Source: Saururus chinensis
Taxonomy: Eukaryota; Streptophyta; Magnoliopsida; Piperales; Saururaceae
Reading direction: 5' to 3'
Length of the DNA stretch: 64,000 bases
NCBI GenBank assembly: GCA_035235625.1
Contig: CP141149.1
Span: 9,826,893-9,890,892, forward strand
This document shows positions 57,797-64,000 of this stretch, piece by piece. How positions within the stretch are numbered: position 1 is the first letter of the stretch; every line of letters begins with the position of its first letter. A program made the translations under genes and the position numbers. The notes beneath the pieces are model-generated. The model did not search any database. It was given only the letters and a program-made list of their open reading frames with translations, and was not told the DNA's origin.

Positions 57797-58403
57797 TGAT
57801 GCAAGGCAGGATTGATGAGATAAATATCGTTCGACGAATCTAACTTCAGGCACACACAACCTTTCTCTCGTGAATTTCAAAGATAAATTCACACAAATGT
57901 AGAAGGAAAATAGAGGAGAAAGAATGATCTCTTTTTCTTCTTCAATATCTTAGAAAAAAATAGAACTTCTAGCCTTCATGGAATAGCCAAATATTTATAC
58001 AACTCCTAGTAGTATAACTATAAATAAATAGTCTAATTTTTAACTACGTTATGACAAATCAATCAAAATTAAAGAAAACCAAAAGAAATACATAATAAAG
58101 ACATAGGAAAGTAAAATATTAAAAATAAACTAATATAAAATTAAATTCTAATCCAAAATGAAGTAGAAAATGGTATCACAGACGAAATGATTGATTGTTG
58201 AGATAAGATCATCAATCCCTATCTCTTGGCTTCATTTTACACTAAATAATTTCACATCCCGATCGATTATTCTAAGAGATCAATAAATCATTCACTCGAT
58301 CGATCGCCTATAAGTGCTGATTGATCACAAAAGAAAAAATTCTAATTTTTTCTTCCTGCTATCCCAATGCTCCATACATGTCAGTGTCAATTGGTTTGCA
58401 TCA
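57797..58403 (-). mobile_element. 3' LTR of a Ty3/gypsy element
   Basis: Minus-strand LTR of 607 bp, starting TGATGCAAACC at 58403 after a purine tract (CCAGGGGAGTA) and ending CTTGCATCA at 57797. The low-coordinate half is closely matched by 63690-64000, including AACTTCTAGCCTTCATGGAA and TTTATACAACTC. The flanking pentamer is GACCG (57792-57796); its partner is outside the window. Confidence 0.82.
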
Positions 58404-61400
58404 TACTCCCCTGGCTCAAAAGAACTTGTCCTCGAATTCATATCATCATCATCATCTAAAGCATCTCTAAGATATGTAATAAGTGTTTAATATTAAAAAC
58501 ATTTGAAGTGCGAATGTGACTTAGAAGCTTAAGTCTATATATGTTAGAATTAATCTTTTAAACAATGTCCAAATGCCTAATCATCCTTGATGATAAATTA
58601 TTATATTCTCCAACAAGAAATTTGTCTTTGGTTAAATAGCCTAAAAAAATCACTAACATGAAAGTCCATGTCTTTACTTTAAATCTCTAGCCGCCTTATA
58701 ATTACTATTAGATACATGCAATCTTTTAAGAGTATTAGAATGAGTATCTTGCAAGTTTGATATAAAGTCTTCAGCTCGGCCAATCAACCTCTTCACATCT
58801 GGAATAGGAACTAGATCCAATGGAAAAAGATGATGAAAACCACTAATAATAGTAAATGGAGTAAAGACTGTACTTTGATTCACACTTCTTTTGTAAGCAA
58901 ATTCAGCTTTGTATAAGTGTTGATCTTAAGATTTGAGATTAGCACCAACCACACTTTTCAATAAGTTTCCTAAGGGTTGATTAATTATCTCAAATTGAGC
59001 GTATGTCTGAGGATGGTAAGCACTACTAAAATCCAAAAATGTATTTTTCAATTTTCATAGAGAACACCAAAAATGACTTAGAAAACAAGCATCTCTATCA
59101 GAAATAATAAACAATTGTGAACCATGTAAACGATATACCTCCTGAAAAAATAGTAATGTTACATGAGATGCATCATTGGTCTTTTTACAAGCAATAAAAT
59201 ATACTATCTTGGAAAATCTGTCATAAAATAATACTTCTTGATAGCTAAACAAAATTTATCCATGTGAAGGAAAACTAGAACATACCCTAGATATAGTAAG
59301 TGAGAATCAATATTAGAGTTATAAATAAGTATATCATCAAAATAGAACATACAAACCTACTAATAAATGGTCGAAGAACTTGGTTTATCACCATCGTAAA
59401 TGTAATACCCCGTTTTCTTGATTATGTCTGACTAAGAGGGTCAGAGGTAATTAGTACTTTTTTTAATAAATTATAGATAGTTTCGACCTTTAAAACCTCC
59501 ATAATTAAGTAGAACTCGAAGAAACGAGCGTAATGAAATAAAGAATGCGTAAAATGGAAGTCGGGACCAGAAGTTACGACCTTCAAGAAAAGTGCAATAT
59601 AGGTGGGACCTACTTCGAAAGAGCATGATTTATTGCTTTAATTGTGTTAGTATCGAAGGGCTCGTCGATACAAGTCCAATGGTACTAAGAACGCACAAAT
59701 CCGAATCCGGGGTAGGGAGTTATACGTGTTTGAAGATTTGGTTTTATAAAAAAAATGTACTAAAAAATATTGGGTGCACGCACAACACGTGCGCGGCACG
59801 CTCGACCGCGGCGTAGATAACACATAGCCGTGATGCGTGGTCACCACGCGCGTTACTTGTACCCATCACGCTGCACGCAGGCGGCACAAAACGGCGGGTG
59901 CAGCGGGTGCGTCGCGCATTTCCATGGGCGCCGTGGGCACGTCGTGTGTTTTCGCATGCGCCGCAGCCCAAAACAGAGGCGCCCCCATTTTTGGCGGCGC
60001 GGCGCCATAGGTTCGGCCGCTCAGGGTCTATTTAAACCCCTTTTCTTCTGATTTTCAGCAGTTCTTCTTCCCCTCTGTTTCTGATCGTTCTGAGTCCGAT
60101 TAAGGCCGTTTAAGAGGCGTTCTTAAGTAAATCAAGTGTGTTCTATGCAATGGAATGGTCCTTTCTTCGAGTTAGAGACCGTATAAGGAGGAAACACCCC
60201 AAGACAAAGAGAGGTTCTACCTGTCACCTTTGAGCACCAACCAACTTCGTTTTCTCTGTTTCTGACCATCCTAACTCAGATTTAGTCAATTCAAGGGGTA
60301 TTCTTGACTAAATCGAGTATGTTCTATTCAATAGAGAGTTCCATTTTCTGAGTTAATGATCGTATGAGGAGGAAATTCCCCGAGACTAGGAAAGGCCCTG
60401 CTCGTCATCCTTGAATACCGGAGCAAGAAATAGAGACTCGGAGCAAAACGGGGTTCTATCTGTAGTTACCAAGCCTCAACAAGAGAAACAATCTAGAGTA
60501 GGGGAGGTTCTGTCCACCACTCATGGGCACAGAAAATGAGAAGAGTCTCTGATAAGGAGAATGTTTGTACATAGTCTTTCAGTGCAAGACGAGGAACGTA
60601 TAAAGGCTAGAGGAAGCTTCGTCTACTACCTCCAGATCTAAAGGGGGGACGCCCAGAAGGAACGAGCAACTCCAAATACCGCTACCTTACGAGACATGAT
60701 GGGAGTAAGCATTTCTGATCTCCCAATTTAATTATAGAATGACATGTGCTAGTTATGATGTGTGCTATGCTACGATCCGTATGCTTGCTATGTTTATATG
60801 TCATGATGTGTGCTTTATATACTATGATGTATGCTTATATGCTATAATGTGTGTGGTCTCGCTCTAGGGTAGAGCAAGACGTGTAATATGTATTTTTGGT
60901 CTCGGCTCAGTGATAGAGCGAGACGTGTATATGTGGTTATGATCCCGCTCGGTGGTACAACGAGATGTACAATTTCGTTGATTTATTAACTTCCGCTTTA
61001 CTCCAACAGATTACGAGTTTCAGTATGATTTCGATTCAATTTTAGTATATACATATTTTAACGTATATGATTTTGTGATGTGTGATGTATGTAGTAGCCG
61101 TTAGGCAGAACTACATTCGGATCCGATCGTGTTGGAATAATATCCGATACGTACGTAGGCAACCAATGGCAAGTCAACATTGGCCTGATCCAAGTTAATT
61201 ATAAATATATGTTTTATGTTATTTTTCACACGACGAACTATAAAGCTTAGTTGTGTTTATATGTCCGTTATAATCTAAGTCTATGTATGATGAAGCCTTA
61301 AAGCTCCGGAGTACATAGACGATTATTGTACCTCTCGCACACAGATGATGATTCCTAGCTCAAAGAAATAAAAAATTTCTATTAGTGATTTTGTGAGCCC

Positions 61401-63689
61401 GGCTTGGGTCGGGTCGTTAAATAAATGTACTAGGGGCATTAAACAACTCAAAAGGAATGACTAACCATTCATATAATCATTATTCTATTTTGAAAGTTGT
61501 CTTCCATTCATCACCAAGTATGATTCGGGTTTAATGATAACTACTCGTGAAATCCAGCTTGCTAAAGATAGAAACACCACTTAATTGATCAAGTAAATCA
61601 TCAAGGCGGGGAATAGGGAAATAGTACTTTACAGTAATTTTATTAATGGCTCTACTATCTACACAAATGCACCAACTACCATCCTTCTTTGGTGTAAGTA
61701 AAGCTAGCACAACACATGGCTTCAAACTCTCTCTATGTCATTTACTATACAACTCAAAGACTTGTCGCTGAAGCACCTCATGCTCTTTTCGACTCATCCT
61801 ATGATGAGGACGATTAAGAAATGTAGATCCAAACAAAAGGTCAATTTGAAGTTGGATGTCTCTAAGGGGTGACAATCGATCAAGTAAGGGCTCCGGAAAA
61901 ACATCATGGCACTTATGCACCATAGGTTTAACCTCCTCAGGAATATCTTCACCTCCATTATCCTCCTTAAAAATTAAGGCATAAATAACATCACATCCCC
62001 TCAATTCCTAAAGAAACTTTCCCCTCAACGAAAGAGTCACCTCTTCGTTACTTTAGGGTTTAACCACTTCATCCTTATGGGGCACAAACAATTTTTGTAC
62101 TATTCCAAGCAAAACAATGTGTTCTTTCAACCATCATGCATCACACATCGATCATATTACTAAGGGCACCCAAGCAACAAGTGACAAGCATTCATAGTAA
62201 CAACATTACACCATATTTTATTGTTATATGTAGACCTAACAGAAAAAAGAATTAAACATCTTTTAGAAACTTGTACCTCACTTCATTTCTTCAACCAAGA
62301 TAATGTGTATGGATGTGCATGGGGTGTAGTGTTCTATGGAAGTTTTTTAACCACCCCTTCAGCCACCAAATTGTCACAATTTTCAAATCAATTACAAAAT
62401 AACACACCTTGCTCATAATAGTGCAAGTAGTATGAAATATATTATTCTTCAACCAACAGTCACCTTCCATATCCTTAGGCGCAAAGTAAAAGATGCGTGT
62501 TACCAAAGCTTCTCCATGGTCACCTCTCACTATCTCTTCATTCGGTAGTTCTTCTTCATCATATTTAAGATTAAGATAAGCAAAACATTATCATGCTCAA
62601 CATTTTTATCATACTCAGTGAATAATCACTTACCGTTCCAACTATTACGAGGACAATCTACTACTCTATGACCCATTCTACCACATTTAAAACACTTTAG
62701 ACCAGCACTTATGAAGGCTTTGGTGGTGTTTTGAGTGCTTTTAGGTGCAACCTTGGAAAGCTCTTTCACAGTACTAGAATTCATGGCGGCCAGTGTGGTT
62801 AAGAAGTACCACCGGTAGTCCCAAAACTGCATCAAATAGGGCCTTGCTGCTTCTTCAAGTAGAGTTCTCTAGAATGCGCTTTTGACAAAGAAAAAGTATG
62901 GAACAAGTTCAAGGTCTCTTTGAGATTTTGATGCATACCTCTAATATAACAAGACACAAGTTGTTCCTCTTATTCAACAAAGTCATTATTACATTGTAGT
63001 GATTGGTAGAACTCCTTGGTGTACTCATCCATTGATTTTGACCCTTGTAGTAGGTCTTGTAATCACTAATACATCACTCAAGCAAAGTTGTAGAGTAGAA
63101 AGTCTTGCCTCATATGATTCTTCAACTTCTCCCATTCAATGATTTTTAGCTTGCCTTAGCAAGCATGAATAGATTTGATTTATTGCCACCATATAGCTGC
63201 TCGTTCTTGTAAATGAGTTATGACAAAGGGAACTTGCTTGTTTTCAGGAACCTCCTTGAAGTCAAGTGCAACCCAATCTAAGAATTCTTTGGGCTGCATC
63301 CCCCCTAAAATTCAGGGATGTTAATTTCAAACCGGTCTCCCTACACTGATTCGCCATATCATCTCGCCTTGGGTGCAAATAAGCCTCTAGCCTCCGTGGT
63401 GCTTGTAGTGGGAATTGCCTATGTTGATCAGCCTCGCGGTGAGGCTATAGGTCTACTTCCTCATCACCACATAGGGTAGCATTGGGGAAAGGATTCTAGT
63501 TGGGGGCATCACTCTCGGCTCATCATCTTCAACTTGGTCATTGTTTGAGCCAAGTTGGAGTTTTGGTAAGCAACGACGACCATCAAATTAGCCATATAAA
63601 GCATTAGCTGCTCAACCTGTCGCGACAACCTTGCAACACATCTTCCACGGTGTAGGGGCGACATGTTGGACCTGCATAGGGCTACCAAC
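58404..63689 (-). mobile_element. Ty3/gypsy (chromovirus-like) internal region, degenerate
   Basis: In minus-strand order: gag (~63650-62800), a zinc knuckle CFKCGRMGHRVVDC at ~62700, a protease-RT linker (62004-61738, HDVFPEPL, PLRDIQLQIDL, NRPHHRMSRKEHEVLQRQV) and RT (61725-61531, [31 protein letters not shown]). RT continues after interruption by element F as NAPSTF to NQVLRPFIS and a degraded YFDD box (~59390-59270). RNase H is missing. The integrase core (59252-59055, [12 protein letters not shown]) and C-terminal part (58883-58674, FIISNLQ-like) follow. The wording fits Reina-like chromoviruses. Stops and deletions make it inactive. Both LTRs are in place. Confidence 0.85.
59401..61420 (+). 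mobile_element. Element F: solo LTR-like insertion, ~2.0 kb
   Basis: It begins TGTAATACCCCGTTTTCTTG and ends GGGTCGGGTCGTTAA. The flanks are GTAAA (59396-59400) and ATAAA (61421-61425), one mismatch. Both flanks are parts of the same gypsy RT frame, so the boundaries are supported by the split gene. It shares segments with E and with the host of D (GTGGGACCTACTTCG, GGGGTAGGGAGTTA, TTTAAGAGGCGTTCTTAAGT). A GC-rich part (59770-60020) is internal. No coding domains occur. Confidence 0.72.
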
Positions 63690-63751
63690 TGATGCAAGGT
63701 AGGATTGATGGATGAACGTCGTTCAACGAATCCGGCTATATAAGTGCACAC
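62626..63751 (-). pseudogene. Ty3/gypsy gag with zinc knuckle, broken
   Basis: A coiled N-terminal piece (63751-63509, LSRQVEQLMLYMANLMVVVA) lies upstream. A CX2CX4HX4C zinc knuckle (GLKCFKCGRMGHRVVDCPRN) lies at 62626-62835. The capsid-like region between them is disrupted by stops. Gag packages the element RNA; this copy cannot. Confidence 0.65.
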
Positions 63752-64000
63752 AACCTTCCCCTAGCAAATTTCAATGATAAATTCACACAAAAGTAGTGGG
63801 AAAATAGAAGAGAAGAATGATGTCTTCTTTTTCTTCTTCAATATCTTAGGAACAAAAAAGAACTTCTGGCCTTCATGGAAGAGCCAACTATTTATACAAC
63901 TCGTAGTGGCATATCTATAAATAAGGAGGCTAATTTTTAACTACCTTATGATTAACCAATTAAAATTAAAGAAAACCAATGAGAAAGTCTCTAAATAATC
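63690..64000 (-). mobile_element. 5' LTR of the Ty3/gypsy element, cut by the window edge
   Basis: The LTR ends TACCTTGCATCA at 63690 on the minus strand. It is followed, after two bases, by a primer-binding-site-like TGGTAGCCCTATGCAGGTCC. The sequence parallels the 3' LTR at 57797-58403, with visible point differences, so the element is not very young. Confidence 0.82.

Overview
This is a nuclear genomic window from a flowering plant. Spliced plant gene relics carry GT/AG introns, the intergenic DNA is very AT-rich, and several layers of LTR retrotransposons, CACTA transposons and fold-back MITEs are present. The only apparently intact host gene is a pentatricopeptide-repeat gene with a very GC-rich 5' end, a composition gradient common in monocots. 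I lean weakly towards a monocot and cannot name a species.

Layout: 1-1155 (minus) is the 5' part of an At1g73710-type PPR gene that runs off the left edge. 1.4-13.6 kb holds MITEs, an antisense scrap of a giant LTR (8.15-8.89 kb), a decayed ARMC7-like armadillo gene (9.3-11.05 kb) and a tandem array of short palindromes (12.6-13.6 kb). 14.0-21.9 kb looks like one long LTR-like element split by a 4,456-bp TG...CA element (A) with a 5-bp target duplication. 22-26 kb is a degenerate Ty1/copia on the minus strand, next to a truncated FQR1/WrbA-type quinone reductase gene (26.5-27.5 kb). Two palindromic MITEs lie just upstream of that gene. 29.4-31 kb has a candidate DNA element abutting a broken FAHD1-like gene. 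31.8-34.9 kb is a CACTA-type element carrying exons of an AHK1-type hybrid histidine kinase. 35.8-38.05 kb is a terpene synthase pseudogene. 39.9-48 kb is an Athila/Tat-like Ty3/gypsy remnant split by two solo LTR-like insertions (B, 4,836 bp; E, 1,333 bp). 48.3-51.0 kb is a ~1.2-kb LTR-like element split by a third one (D) that is itself a mosaic of two families. 51.6-57.8 kb is a probable second CACTA-like element. It holds an exon of a WDR26-type WD40 gene, an uninterrupted exon of NADH-glutamate synthase, and a truncated Ty1/copia. 57.8-64 kb is a minus-strand chromovirus-like Ty3/gypsy element with both LTRs in view, and its reverse transcriptase is split by another solo LTR-like insertion (F).

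Four insertions (A, B, D, E) have matched 5-bp target-site duplications, and F has one with a single mismatch. All share TGTAATGCCC...GGGCATTACA-like ends and lack any retroviral coding domain, so I read them as solo LTRs, some of them unusually large. The other theme is host gene fragments with exons and introns kept inside DNA transposons. Apart from the PPR gene, every host gene here is truncated, frameshifted or interrupted. All family assignments are from memory of conserved motifs, without database searches.
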